Positions 50,008 to 63,967 of a stretch of 64,000 nt of DNA are shown one piece after another; positions within the stretch are counted from its first letter, which is position 1; every line of letters starts with the position of its first letter. The DNA comes from Phorcus lineatus (taxonomy: Eukaryota > Mollusca > Gastropoda > Trochida > Trochidae): assembly GCA_921293015.1 (NCBI GenBank), contig OV121091.1, positions 25,714,839 through 25,778,838 on the forward strand. Direction: 5' to 3'. Below the pieces are notes generated by a model. It was not told where the DNA came from. It did no database searches and saw only the letters and a list, made by a program, of their open reading frames with translations. Position numbers and translations under genes: made by a program.

Positions 50008-50734
50008 TTTGTTGTCACAAAGGTCAATGCAATGATGCAGTCTCAAAATGAGCAATACGCGTACTGCAAAGAAGACTCAAAGTGCAAGGTACATATTGGA
50101 ATAAAGTTTAACTTTTGACAAGCTTACGATAATAACCGATTTGAGTGATTAAGTCGCTGATTGCACAGCTAACGTTGAATGCATCCAATCAGGTGTCGAC
50201 ATTTCTAGACCGAGAAACGTTCGTATTATGACAGGGGTTGTACAGGAATCTATTGCTGAGCTACCTCTGTTTGGACAGAATGAGGATTGGGTAGCTTTTC
50301 AACAACTTTGAACACCGTCTGCAGTGTTGTTCTTACAAGCCTTTATTTGTTATACATATGTCACAAGTGAATTAGTTTTCCTGTATTTAAAAAAATGTCG
50401 AATGATCCTTATCTAAATCCCATGCACTATCTACCTGTGGAACAAAGATTAGATTTTTTAAAATTCTCCTCGTCTTCAAGTGTTTGTACCACCTTATGCA
50501 CTCTAAAATAAAGTCTCTTTGATTCCCGTAATATTATGAATAACAAGTACAGAGCATGATCAAATAATAATTTTAAACATTTCTATCATTCGACTCAAAA
50601 ATGACTTCGTATAATCACGTTAATATTAAATGATTGTTACAAAAAAAAACAATAAACTAAAGTTAATCACTCTCGTCGTAGGTTGTATAAATTGAATCAC
50701 CACTCACAGTTTAAAATTATTTCAGTGTGTTGCA

Positions 50735-53700
50735 ATGGCCTCTAAAGAGACTGCTGAGAACGACAGGGGTGATAATAATGTGCCTGCAACTGTTGATGCT
50801 GTCGTCAAAGACAATGAAGTGCCATCAGTTGCTAAAATCGTCATCAAAGATGAAAAGCCTGTGGCTGTTTGTGATGTCATCAACGATGACGCGATACCTG
50901 CAACGGCTGAGGAAGAAACTGTGGAAATCGAGGTTGATAATCGTATAACACTCAAGCGAGAATATGGACTGGCTAGTGCGACGTCTCTAGTGGTGGGAAT
51001 AATTATAGGTAGTTCATTATCGTAACGACATATGAAGAAGGTTCTTAGCCAGTAATATTTGACATGACTATGGTCAATAAACAAATATATGTTCATGTAT
51101 GGCCCTTATCGTTTCCGAAGAGAAGACATTCTTGATTGTGGAAATCAGTTTGACGGGGCATCGTCAGCTAACAATATCTATATACTAATTGACTTCTAAA
51201 ACGATAATAACTGTTGATTTATTTCGTATCGGTAAAATATGGTTAAATGTCTCAATGGAATTTTTACTTTATCGAGATTCGAATCATTCGTTAACTTCAT
51301 CTACGCCATCCTTCTTTAATACGGAATGTTGAGATTGGCCCGCTTATGACTAGGTTTTGTCCTCACTCAACTGGTGTCAGAATATACGCTACGTGTAGCT
51401 GAGATCAAACCGTGTAGAGAGGAAAGAGTTCGAATCTCGATAAAGTCAATATTTTGAAACTTTTATTCCTCTGAGGAAGGCCGATTTCAATCAGACTGGT
51501 CCCCGAGCATACGCTTAATAAGATGACTCAAACACACAACTACTCTACCAAGATATCTTCAATCACCTGATACTTGGACTTTCATTGTTTATTAGTTTCA
51601 AAGCAAGATTAAATGTCTGATAAATTAAGTAAATAATTGATATAAAAATTGTCTGGGCTGGTATTTGAAAACAAACAGCACGGGTCGAACCAGAATGTAT
51701 TGAGCCTCGATTTCACACACTTAATGAAATGCTTATCTTCAGTCGTATGTTACAGGAGAAGTACATCATAAGTTCTTCTTTTAAAGGGTCTGGAATCTTC
51801 ATTTCCCCACAAGGAGTGTTGAGCAACACCGGCTCCATCGGCCTCTGTATGAGTGTGTGGCTGGGAGGGGCCGTCCTCTCGGTGTTAGGTAAGCAGAGGA
51901 CATCATACCAAGGGGGCAGTTTCTTTCCTTTGCAGGTTTGTTTGAACAAAGTAGTGGCGATAAAGACAGATGAATGTCAATCAAATTTGGTTGAAAATTT
52001 GGTTTTCGATATGTCATTATAGAATATTAGTATTTTGAAAAATGAGTATTAACAGCAACAATCATTGTGTTATATGAGCTACATATATGCTGTTTGTAAA
52101 AATGGGAAGCAACACCTGTTAATTATTATCCAAATGAACGTATCCAAATAGATACCATCTTCTTTGGTTGGCGGGATTAGAAGATCCGTGTGTTTACCTA
52201 TTTTGAGAAATATGATATACAATATGATATGATATATGCACGCTTTTCCTGTGCATGTAGGGAAAGTGAGTGCATATACGTACTTCCGATAATACTGCAG
52301 AGAGTACTATTGAGCGAGTTATCACATAATCAACAAAATGGCAGATTTGGGTGTGAAAGTGGAATGTCCTCGGGAGAAATTGGAATGGGAACTTTTTCAT
52401 AGCGTCATATGTGATTCTGAAGTCAAGGTTACCGCTGTAAGAAATTGGCTAGACATGGACTTTTCAAAAAATGACAAATGTTCCGTATGACATTTCTGGA
52501 AACGTTTTGGACAGCCATTCAAGTCAATCAATGGTGGCTGAAAACGACAAGAGTACAACAAAAATCAAGGGAGCTGATAAACGAAAGCATCTTAATTATA
52601 ATTTCGTCTTCCACTAAGACTGGATGATAATACGTCTGGCGTGGAGGGGGCGGTATAGCTCAGTGGTTTCGGATCAAGAGATCCGAGGTTCAATCCTGCT
52701 AGGAACTCTGCAACTTTGTCTGCAGTAGATTTGGGTGCAATTCTAAACTGAATTTTAGCGCAATTCCATTTGTGGTTCGCAGGTTCCAGCCGATGTTCGC
52801 AAGTTTCACCGCAATGCATGGCCAAATTGTTGCTATCCATATTGATAAAACACGTCAGTAGGTGTGTTACCTGTAAGAACACCTCTGGCTTTTAGTATAA
52901 CTGACCTTTGGATCTATGGTCACTACACTTAGCAGTGCATATGTCTGACCATTATTCAGTGCAGAGTAATGACTAGTGTGAGGGAGCGGTACAGAGGGTG
53001 CGGAAAACCTACATTGTAATACAATTAACTCACAATGACACATGACAAAATGAAACAAGTGTGTCTTCTTGTAAACAATTTTCATTTTTAACTAGAAATG
53101 TATAAGAAAAGCATATTATATGTGTTGGTTCACATCTTATGCAGACATTATTGCACGCAGTTCGACTCGAACGCGAATAATATTTATTAATGCAGACAAT
53201 GCTTTGTGCAAGTATTTCAGAACACAGGCATGAAATGGGTTAAAAGAATCCAATTCAATAGCTTTGGTGAGGAATTCATAACCAAAAGCGCTTGTGTCTA
53301 TCGTCTTTACTTTCTTTGTTCCAGGAGGGTTAACATTCACAGAACTGGTGTCCGTAGTCCGAAGGTCAGGGGGACATTACTCCATATTGTACAAGTCAAT
53401 GGGTCCAATCCCAGCATTCCTGGCATTGTGGGCAGGGGAGGTAACTAATGCTGCAGGAAGAGCAGTTCAGGCCCTCAGCTTTGCCTCATACCTTTCGTCC
53501 AGTTTCCAGAACTGTGGCGACCCTATGGTTGTAAGAAGGATCATCGCAACTGCAATGTTGCGTAAGTCTTTTAGCATGACCAATTGATATGCCGTAAATT
53601 ATATAGTACTTACTGAAATGAAATGAAGGTGCTTAAAGTAGCACGTAGCACGTTTTTTTAAAGAGAAATAAAGTGATCTAAACCACACACAAAATCGTTT

Positions 53701-56700
53701 CCAATTGCAAGAAAATGTTTTTTAATCTTGAGGAGCAGTTTTTGAACGAAAGCTATGTGACTCATCAAATGAAAGACGTTTACACAAAAATGGTCGCCAG
53801 TGGTTTTTGCTTCACGTGTGATAACGCCTTCTTAACCAAGCGCCAGCTTGAGTAATGAAATGTTTGACCCTTTGTAAAAATAATATTTTGGCATTAACTA
53901 ATTTTTGGGGAAAATCTGAAGCTATATTTTTTAAAATATTATACTGACCATTTAAATTCTTTACAATGTTCATGAAAATTTACATTTTGGAATAATATAT
54001 TTGTCTTCCCCATCCATAACTTGGATGCAATGGTTGTTTCACATGATACTGCTGTTATCACACAAAGGTTGTAAATACTTATGTTATCGTCAAATGCTTT
54101 TCGGTAGTCAAATAGACCGTCATACCACACGTTACATGGTATGCTAAAGCCTACAGCATTTACAGCTCTTGACCGTAGGATAGTATCCAATATTATTTGC
54201 CTACCAGTTTTCAACATTTTACATGCGCTTCCAAGTTCCTCGCTCGTTAGAAAGTGTTAATGTTTAACTGGAATTTGACTTTTCTAAATTCCATATTCGC
54301 GTACTTTGCTAATGATTTTCTGAACTCTCTCGTACATTATTTGTTTCAGTGACTCTTACGGTTACAAACACATACAGTGTCCGACTGACAGCCAGACTCG
54401 CAGTGTTCTTCACTACGGCTAAGATAACAGCACTTATCATTATAATAGGCGGTGGAATGTACAAGTTGAGTCAAGGTAGGCTCATTCGATGAATTCCTTT
54501 TCAGGAGGGTCATTTGAATTGTAAATTCCAAGGTGTTTTTTTAAAATTTGTATTAGAAATTTGCAAATTATCACTGAAGATTCAGTGTGTGTTCACTCCA
54601 TGACTTCATGGTAGTATATGTGGATTTCACCTTCACACCTGTGAAATCATCAATTACAAATATATGCATTTAAAAATCTATTTATACAAAAACAATTGAT
54701 TACCCGACAATTATCAGTTTTCAATGAAAATTAAACAACAAAATTATTTTTGTTTGGAAGTCGAAATCTAAATAATATTTTGCATTTATCGTTACACACA
54801 ATATCAACTCAAATTTATTAATTTGATTATTGGCGCTCGTCAGTCTCCGGTTTTCGATCAGATTCACCTAACATCATATAGACCCGCTGAAGAACTGAAA
54901 ATTTACTTTAAAAAAACAGTCTATACTTATTAATATATTGAAAATATCCGTAATGTTTGTCATATAAAACTGCAAAAACTCACGGAGTGTCTCTCTTACA
55001 ACGTTTTTCTTGAAGATTTCAAGAGCGGTGACATCACAGTCACATCCTGAATTGAAACAGCCTTTCATGATTTGAGCCTGAACATATTTTGTAAACAATG
55101 GGATAAATACTGTATGCATATGCTTGAAAAATGTTTTTTTTTAACTACGCATGAGTTCATGTGTAAAACCATCATTTTGAGAACCTTTTGATATATTGAA
55201 CTTTCTAAAACTAATTACTTCATGGACAATCATTCATTCCAAATCGTGAATACGTATATGTATACAAAGAGTTTGATGACTGTAGCTGCTATTTTCTCTG
55301 ATACAGGTATGGTCTCCGATCTCCCAACTGGCTTCGAGGGTTCTGTCCAGTCCCCGTCAACTATAGCTTTGGCTTTCTATTCCGTAATGTTTGCATACGG
55401 CGGTTGGTGAGTTGTTCCCCCAGATATTCCTTGTTTATTATTCAAAAAGGTCATCATGTGAAAGAGTAAAATGTGGCGGTCGAAAATCTGTCAATGCCTT
55501 TACATTCTTTCTCTGTAGAGATCAGGAGATGAATGTCGACAGTTACTGCACTGTGATGCATTTGTCAGTTCTATTAATACCTTTAAGTTAGAATTCAATA
55601 TGCATATGTTAATATAGCTTACATAACCTTTTGGGGGATCTGAATCTTCAGGCCTAATATTGTTCCAGCGTTCTTGTATCCGTCTAAACACTTGAATATA
55701 CATTGCTGCGTTCAGAATCATGGCCAAATGAAACTTTATCAGTTTTTTGCAGCATCTGGACTGAATACTTATTCCTAGGAGATATTTACTGTTGTTCTGA
55801 TTACTGTTGAAGGGAAAACGCAAATGCTGTTGTAGAAGAAATTAAGAGACCAAGGAGGTACGTACATGTACAAGATATATCTGCGAAGTATATGAATATC
55901 TGCGAGGATATCTTGCAAGTTCTAATAGGTATAATCACACATATTAGAATAACATTATAATTGGTTGCCTCTCCCCTTTCTCGACTTCGTCTCCCAATTG
56001 TTTGTTGCAGTGTTTTGAAAACGCGACCATAGATATTAGGAATCGCTGTTTCTTTTCTCATCCAACCTTCACCCCCCTCACAACAATTTGGACAGGGTTG
56101 TCGTATCTAAAACAAAATCTTGGTCTGTTCCCCCAGGAACGCTCCTCTGGCTACTATCGGCGGCATCATTATCGTGGCTGTGGTGTACCTGCTAACCAAC
56201 ATCGCCTACCTGTCCGTGCTCAGCAAGGAAGAGATGCTGGCCTCAGATGCTGTCGCTGTGGTTTGTCTTTCACTCTTCTTATAGGAGACTTCTAAGTCGT
56301 ATTGAAACGATTAGGCTGGTACACATTTAAGGATATTGGGCACACATTCAAAAACCTTCATGACTCAAAGATTTGGTCACAAAGCCACATCTGTTATTGC
56401 TGTTTACAACCGGAAGATATTGAAAACAACAAAGCTGAATTATATTATCACATATTTCTTCCTTAACACTAGAGAGGAGGATAGAGACGAAGGTCCTTCC
56501 TATCAGATAGTTTAGTCTCACCGTGTTGCCTCCCAATATCCAACAGAGTTACTCAAGTTTAGTCTTTCCACATAAATCATATTACACCAACACCGAAAAA
56601 CCATAACAATGAATATTTGCATCACGGTTAAAAAACATAAGGCATCAAGACATTGAACAAAAGCAGAGATAATTCGTAAAAAATGCCACATTTCTCTATT

Positions 56701-59700
56701 TTAGTGCTGGTCAGTAGACATCACATAACATCAAAGTATGATGTGATATTTTATTACGTATCCTTAAACCTTTGGTAATACTTTGTAGAGCTAGTACGAT
56801 CACCACAACACCATTGCTTCCTAGTTCATCAATGACTGTAAAATTATCAAGCTTTCCTTTCGAATATTTCCATGAAACGTGAAATGGATCCTGTGGTGAA
56901 ATCACTACCAATGACATTACAACTAAGTTTGACCTAGAATGACAGCAAGCTTTGCCAATTGCAAGTAACCATTTCTTCACACGAGACAAATGCAGTGAAG
57001 AATATCAGGGGATTTTTTGTTTAAATTAACCTGAAGAAGAAGGATGAATCAACAATGTTTTACCGGAGTTTGTTTTATTGTTGTATTTCAGAACTGGGGT
57101 GAGAAGGTCCTTGGTCCCGCTTCCTGGATCATTCCCGTGTCTGTGATTCTGTCAGTGTTCGGCAGCGCAAACAACACCATGGGTACTGGAACGAGGTGAC
57201 ATGTCTTTCACAAGTCTTCCAGAAGCCGTTCAGAAGTATTTCAATACATAATGTAAATAGAGCATTAATAAAACAAAATAACGTCAATAGCCCATATCAT
57301 TCAATAATGAGAGGTGGCTCGTTAGCATTAGATCTCACAAATATACCATGCAAATTAGAAGAAAACAGAGGAAAAACAAGAAAATCAAGGCTCTAAAATC
57401 ACGAGTATACATGTACGATAATGTGTTTTCACTTCGATATTAAACCTTATTTTGAATTACGATCTATGTTTTTCCTAAGATAGCGCTTAAACGGCAAACA
57501 TGTCAAATTATCATAAAGGATTACATAAGAATACACAGACATCGGTTCACTCAACAACCCCTATTTCCCACCAAAACGTCCATCTCAGTTGTAAAGTATC
57601 CATTGTGTATTTTTTATTAAAGCAGGGGAAATGAGGTAGTTTAATGACCCGATGCGTCTGTTAGAATTGTGAAATTATGGCAAATAATCAATATCTGATA
57701 GTAAATCTGCTTCCGTACACAAATAGGCGGACAAGAATGACGAATGAAGAAATCACGACCTCACTCCATTCGTAGCTTTCATCTCATTTTCTACACAATA
57801 TCACCTGGAGTTATTTACCGACGATTATTAGGTTTATCGTAGATCGGTAAAGATTCTCCTTAATAAATTTCCGTTTGCCAAAACTATCGACGAAACATTG
57901 ATTCGAACTGAACCTTTGAACATTCCTATTATAGGACCATGTTTGTTGCTGCCCGAGATGGAGTGTGGTTTGAATTCCTCTCCTACATCAACGTGAAGCA
58001 CTACACACCTATCCCCTCTATAGCTGTACAGGTGGGTCGACTGTGATCAGCATTGTTATATTGTTACGTGTCTCTATTTTGTTTAGTCTTCCAAAACTGA
58101 GGTATGACACATTCTCAGATTTCCATAACTTGTTTTGAAGCGAGTTAGAACCCTTGTCTTTGGAACTACCATGTGCAATTCTTTTTTAGGGTTGCTTTAA
58201 CCACGAAAGTTGCAGTTGCATTTTAAAAACAGTAGTGAGTTAACCCTAAGTCCTGACGAGATTTTGCCAAAAGTAGGTATGAATTTTCACAATAAAGATG
58301 CACTGAAGCAAGTTTTAGCAATTTTACTTTAGTAAATTTCCAAATCAAATATCAGTGTAGGCAACACATATTTTCTTCAGAAAGTAAAACCTCTTATCAC
58401 TCCATCAGATTATCTGTGTTTGTGGATTACAGTGTATCCAGCGAAATATGATTGAGGCCATTTAAACGCACTAGTAATTTACCTGTTTTGTGCACAGCTA
58501 ACCATAGATTTTTATATGTCCAAGCCGACAGCGGCTGTTTTCATTGTTGATTGCAGATAAATTGAAAAGAATGTTTAGTATTTCATTGCATCGATAGAAA
58601 GTTTAAGTGAATGCATAAGTCCTCGTAAACCTTAAAATAGCCAATTCAAACCGTAAAAGCGTGCACTAGTGCCTTTAAGTTTGAACACCTGATGAATTTA
58701 GTAAGGGAGTTTGACTCTAATAGCTTATAGGAACTTGGTATATTCAGGTGGCATTTAGCATCTTCATGGTTTGGTATGGAACTGTCACGACCCTCATCAA
58801 CTTCCTCGGATTCACCGGGTGGCTGATGTCTGGACTGGCGTCTCTGTGTGTCGTCATACTCAGATACCGGGTACCGGACGATCCCAAACGTATCAAGGTA
58901 CAAATATAGGCAGAAATCATATATACTATAGTTAAAACATAGGTTTATAAATTCAACTGTAACGATTTGTCATATTAGGTTTGTTTTTTCATCAACAGTT
59001 ATTAACTTTTCATGTTTACAAATATTCTAATTTGTATTTACAGTTTGAAAAATAATCATTATCTATGTTCATTAATTATTAGATTACGTTACTTTTTTCC
59101 CTGACCACACATCAACGTCATGACAGGCTATTGATAACAATTGGCTAACCGCCATTTGCGATTCTTGATTGTCGGATTAACACTTCAGTGACATTGGTTA
59201 TTTTTATATAACGGTATCACGAAGAATATAAGTGATTGTTGGCGAACTACAATATCCTCTTTTAATGTAGTAGTAGTAATCATATCAGCGAACATGCAAA
59301 AACCGATGTAATTAACGAATTAAACTTAATTCAATGCAAAAGACTACGCTCGATAATGCTTTCAGCACGTCCATTTCTCCTGGCGTGTCATTAGTTGATC
59401 TGCCTTAGTGCCCGGCTGGCAATTGTGCATCAAGCCCATAATAAAACGTTTAAATGTGTATCTCTGAAATAGTTATTCTCAAACGAGATTAGTTCGTATA
59501 TTTAAGAAAAAAACCTTTAAGATATCGGCATTTGTATATTTATCCAAATCTAGAGGTTATGCTAAGGTTAAGTTGTTGTAAGGCACATTATTCTGGTAAG
59601 ACTAGCTCGATCTACAAAGAATATTGTACATATACCAGTACATATAACTTGAAAATCGACCACCATTCAGAACGACATACGTGTATACATATAGCACACA

Positions 59701-61581
59701 TAGCACCTCATATAACTTTTATATGTTATATACTGTGCTTTGAATCTTTTTGCTGAGGGCAATGAGCAAATGATTGAATTTCATGATTGGTTCAGATAAG
59801 GCGTATTGAGAAAACGAGGACTGAAAGATACAGTCTGAGAATGTAGTTAAACAAGATGATCACTATCAGACGACGGTACCATAATTATGAAACGTCTACC
59901 AAAGAGAAGAGAAGACTGAAGGACTACATTATGTACATGACTTGCAGAAGACGGATGAAGCCGTCACTTGATTAGTGTATGCATTTCTGGCACAAGCAGA
60001 AATGATTTCTTGATTTGCCTACTCTCGTATGTTCCTATAAGTCCACTCTTCTAGTATGAAACTATTTCCCCCCTTTATCACTCTTTTCCAGTATATCTAT
60101 GTGTATTCACATCTTTTCCTTGAAGTATCTTTGTAAAATTTCACAACTGTTGTGTACGTGCAGATTCCGCTGGTGGTGTCCCTGTTGTTCATGGTGTGGT
60201 GTGGATACCTAGTGGTGGCTCCCATAGTGCAGAACCCACAGATCGAGATTCTGTACGGAGCCATCTTCGTAGTCAGCGGGCTGGTTCTCTACTTCCCTCT
60301 CTTCCACTTCAAACTGAAGCCTAAATTCATGAGTGAGTAGACGCGACTTCAAAATCGTTTTGTGAGCACATTTCTGAGTGAGTTCGTGATCGAGAGATCT
60401 TTTGCTTTTTTCTCCAGTACCTTATTGGCCGTATCTTACCAAATTTACGAATAATCTGCCAAAATCGTCTGGACCATTATTTCAAAATATTTATATCAAA
60501 CCAATCGTTGAAAAATTACAACAATATCGTCCTTATTTATTTTGATCAAACACCTTCCGTATCACTGACAAGAAATAGAGAGCGCACACAAGAGAAGAAA
60601 TTCTTGTCGTTTCAAATGTTACGGGTACAGACCAAAAGCTCAGTCAGATACGCCGTCGCTGATCGCTGAACTAACAAAAATTTTAACCAACAAATATTCT
60701 TTTTCCTTCACCACGTTTTTACAAGGGAAAAAGTTATTTAGATTTCTTTAAAGGCAGAGAATGATGTTATCTTTCAAACATTTAGAATATAAACATACTA
60801 TGTTTGGAAATCAGAGGCATATTACGGAATTATAATAACTCTTAATTTTAGTTGACTGGATTGTGCTATGTCCTCGATATCCTTGCACGATTTCGACGGA
60901 CTGACATTCATACATTCATAAGTATTGGGAATCTCGAATAACGTTACTTGAAGCAAGCCTCGAATTTGAAAATGTTTGCTCACATGGATTTGCTTCTTGA
61001 AAGCTAATTTGAAGGTCATACATAACAAGAGAAAACGATGAACATTGGGAAAATATAATATTTCATCAAAGACTGATGTTTAAATGAATATTTAAATCTA
61101 CTCGAAAATAGGACAATTACACTTTGGTTTTTGCTCTCAACCTCGAGCGTTCATTCCTTGCACATCATTTCTTACTTGGATTCTTTTTTATTTTCGAAAT
61201 ATTTTCGTAACATGATAAAAAAAAACTTGCGCTTTAATGGGCTTAACATGCAAACTGTTCAATTTCTGCTTCATATATTCTAGGGAGCAGTCATTATTTA
61301 AGATTACGACAAACCGGAAATGATTTAGTAAGCTTACTAAATCACAAAACCGGATGTGAATTAGTAAGCCTACTAAATGAATTAGTATAAACTTACTAAA
61401 TAGAGATTTTAGTCCCATTTGGCACATAATTGTGTCATACTTTGTTCAATGATATAGAGTTTCTCCTTTCGTCATATCATTGCATGGTTCGTAATATATG
61501 TCTTTTTCAGATAAAGTGGAGATGTATTTACAGCTGTTGATGGAAGTCGTCCCAGGAGGCTATGACAGCAGCTATTCATAG
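50735..61581 (+). CDS. SLC7A9-like amino acid transporter, copy 4 (divergent)
   Basis: Exons 50735-51008, 51787-51888, 53325-53561, 54350-54475, 55307-55406, 55813-55857, 56137-56260, 57092-57195, 57935-58031, 58748-58897, 60164-60332 and 61511-61581 give an intact 532-residue protein. The first exon holds the ATG (CAATGG context) and codes about 75 acidic residues before the conserved LKREYGL; the small start exon of the other copies is absent. A pyrimidine tract and AG just before 50725 suggest a 5' UTR intron. Landmarks: VGIIIGSGIF, Cys in FQNCGDP, FAYGGW followed by Glu where the others have Asn, SVFGSANN, DDPKRIKIPL and a C-tail EMYLQLLMEVVPGGYDSSYS, the nearest of the four to the canonical LEVVPP motif. 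One codon is missing in the TM3 exon (237 nt, not 240). The donor after exon 7 is a weak GTG/GTTTGT. Confidence 0.94.
52645..52825 (+). mobile_element. Partial tRNA-derived SINE (family A)
   Basis: Shares with 24095-24406 the head GGCGGTATAGCTCAGTGGTT, ACTTTGTCTGCAGTAGA, TTTAGCGCA and GTTTCACCGCAATGCATGGCC. The CTCAC tail is missing and the B box is altered (GAGGTTCAATCCT). Lies in the intron between the second and third exons of copy 4. Confidence 0.75.
61323..61401. repeat. Three successive palindromes
   Basis: A perfect 20-bp palindrome ATTTAGTAAGCTTACTAAAT (61323-61342), then two near copies at 61359-61378 (one mismatch pair at the centre) and 61380-61401 (wider centre). They lie in the last intron of copy 4, about 110 bp before its final exon. 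Each could form a hairpin or bind a dimeric factor; neither is shown. Confidence 0.85.
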
Positions 61582-62862
61582 AAGAAAAGGGCGCGGCAAA
61601 GATGACTGCAAGATACGGTGAAGTCGGGACGTTTGTCGGATATTATGTGTATTCATTATCAGTATTCCAGAAGAATTTTTGATAAAAACGTATCGAAACA
61701 ATATCACAAACCGATAATCAGCCGCTAAATGAAGACAGACCAACCAACTATTGTAAACAGCGGTAAATTTCGTGAAGTCTAAATGACGTTGATGTGGAAC
61801 AAGTGTACAAGAGCCGTTATTTTGACTCATGATCATTGTAAACACAAGACGGTATGATTTTCGTTGTTCAGAGAAACGTAACTCTGGATATTTGAAATTT
61901 TGTTATTTCATTGCCCATAGAGATATGTTTTCAACTTACCTTTGACATTCTTCGGGAAAGTGCATTGGCAAGCAACAGTGATTGATACTCAGGCTACAAA
62001 GGACTAGATTCATTATATTGTAAAAGAGTTATATACATGTAACAAGAACAGTGTTACGTAAGTTACATTACACAATGGTTAATATGCTCATTTAGAAGTG
62101 TCGTCGAACACATTTTGAATGGTCACAGATGATGTCATGTCAAAAGTCAGCACTCAAAGATTATGTGTCAGGGTTACATGATAGACATACATTATCAGTC
62201 AAGGCCAACTGTCTGACCGAAGAAACGTGACTCAATGGACCGAAAAGACTTTCGAATAGCAATATTCCAATATACCAAAGAAGCACATCAAGCAGTATTC
62301 TTCAATCATTTAACGTCGACGTGTTCCATATACCATGCATTTCTTGACGTCCACATGGCGAGGTATGAGTATTTATCATCCCGCTGAAGAGAGCGATTCT
62401 ATTTTGTATTCAGTGTCTCCTAGACCATAGCCAGTCATAGACCGAGATGCTTACATGAGTTAGGATGAACTATTTCGTGATTATACTAAAAGGTGTGAAA
62501 CTTCAAAAGAGCTACCGATAAGGGATGGGTGACGAACTAGCCTTGATTCAATTCCTTTATTGAAAAGTACATATTAAAGGAAAATATGATACCAATTTCA
62601 CGAAGCCTTCGATGAAAAAAACTTTCTCTTTTGTGTATAATTGATTTAGTAAAATGAAGACTTACAGTTTCATCTTATCTCAGATAAGGTATGACCATGC
62701 CATTTTCTTTGAAGAAACAGTACAATAAGGTTTGTAAGTAGCAAGTTTGTAAACTCAAAATATTTTTGTCAGGGGGAGTAATTGACTCTCTATTGAACAA
62801 TATCATCCAAACTTGTAAAAACGGCACACTAGTGTGAAATGTGACAATGAATTAGCGATGAA
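61582..62862. other. Convergent intergenic DNA, no gene recognised
   Basis: Lies between the stop codons of copy 4 (plus) and the right-edge gene (minus), so it should contain both 3' UTRs. No clear AATAAA close to either stop was found. Confidence 0.4.
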
Positions 62863-63967
62863 TTAGCTCCGCCGTTTTTTAATCGTGATGTGACATGTGA
62901 GAGGTTGCTTCAGCCGGCATGTGACGATGACGTCATACGATTTGCGGGCATCTGCCGTGCAAAGCGCATACACATAGGGAGGGCTATCAAACATACCAGA
63001 GTCCATATAAGCACGTGCCATGCTGACGGATTCCAATCTCAACACTTCCGGGAAGGACTTATGGAAGTCCATGAGACTTCCGACCACGTCCGTCGTCTCG
63101 TTCCTTGCCGCCGTAACTTCTAGCATGGATTTTCTGACTCCACAGCGTATGATAGTAGGTTTGAAGCCACGCAGCGTGGTCTTGGAGGCTCGGTAGACTG
63201 CCCTGGCGTAGTTCACACTGGGTACATGCTGCAGCTGCTTGATGACAACTGACAGCTCCGTGGACAACACCTTCTGGATCTTCGTGTTCCCTGCAACCCA
63301 ACCATTGATAGAGTTGTTAGTTCTGCCCCATTACAATGTATAAATTTGAGCATCAGTAATTTTTACCCATTCATCTTATGAAACAACACCAAGAGCTTTG
63401 AACTGTTTAATCAAATATAAATAAATAAGTTACTTTAAAAATATTTCGAAATCCGAATGCTTTTCTCAGAGTTTTGACACAACTAAGTGATGCATTGTCG
63501 CTGCAATTTAAGACAGTTTACTTTAACGAAGGCAGAATGCAGAAACGGCTTGCATTCCGGCCCCTTATGTCCAAATAAAAAGAGAAGTCAGGATATTTAA
63601 AAATAAACCATCTTTTCAAGGACGTAAAATTTTAACTACTTGTATTTTTTCTGTAAACACATTTTCATTTGTGTCTGCGTCTATTTCGCACGTCAGTTTA
63701 CACAGAAGGATGGTTTGTTAAGAAACTATGGGATTTACTTGACATATGATTTACTTCTGAACTCTATAATGTAGTCAAATGATTGTGTACAACCCACTCA
63801 ACATTAGGGGGTCTACGTAAACGTTTGTAATTTGATGACGGATAGCTATTGAAAGCACACTACCTGCGATAACTCCACAAAGAACACAACAATTGCTTTT
63901 CAAATCGTTTGAAGCAGAAAGTCTCTTGGTTTCGAGTTCGCTGAGGAATCTTAAACGAATTCGACTC
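62863..63967 (-). CDS. 3' part of an unrecognised gene (two exons, partial)
   Basis: Minus strand. The last exon, 63290 to 62863, is preceded by a good acceptor (GGGTTGCAG) and codes 142 residues ending ...HITIKKRRS and TAA. A preceding exon, 63967 to 63864, ends in a donor (ATCGCAG/GTAGTG) whose phase 1 fits exactly, giving SNCCVLCGVIAG joined to NTKIQKVLSTELSV. The upstream acceptor (TTGTACAG) is tentative and the gene continues off the window. Visible features: a helical-looking VLSTELSVVIKQLQHV, KTTLRGFKPTIIRCGVRKSM, six or more cysteines and a basic C-terminus. No domain is recognised. It is tail to tail with copy 4. Confidence 0.55.
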
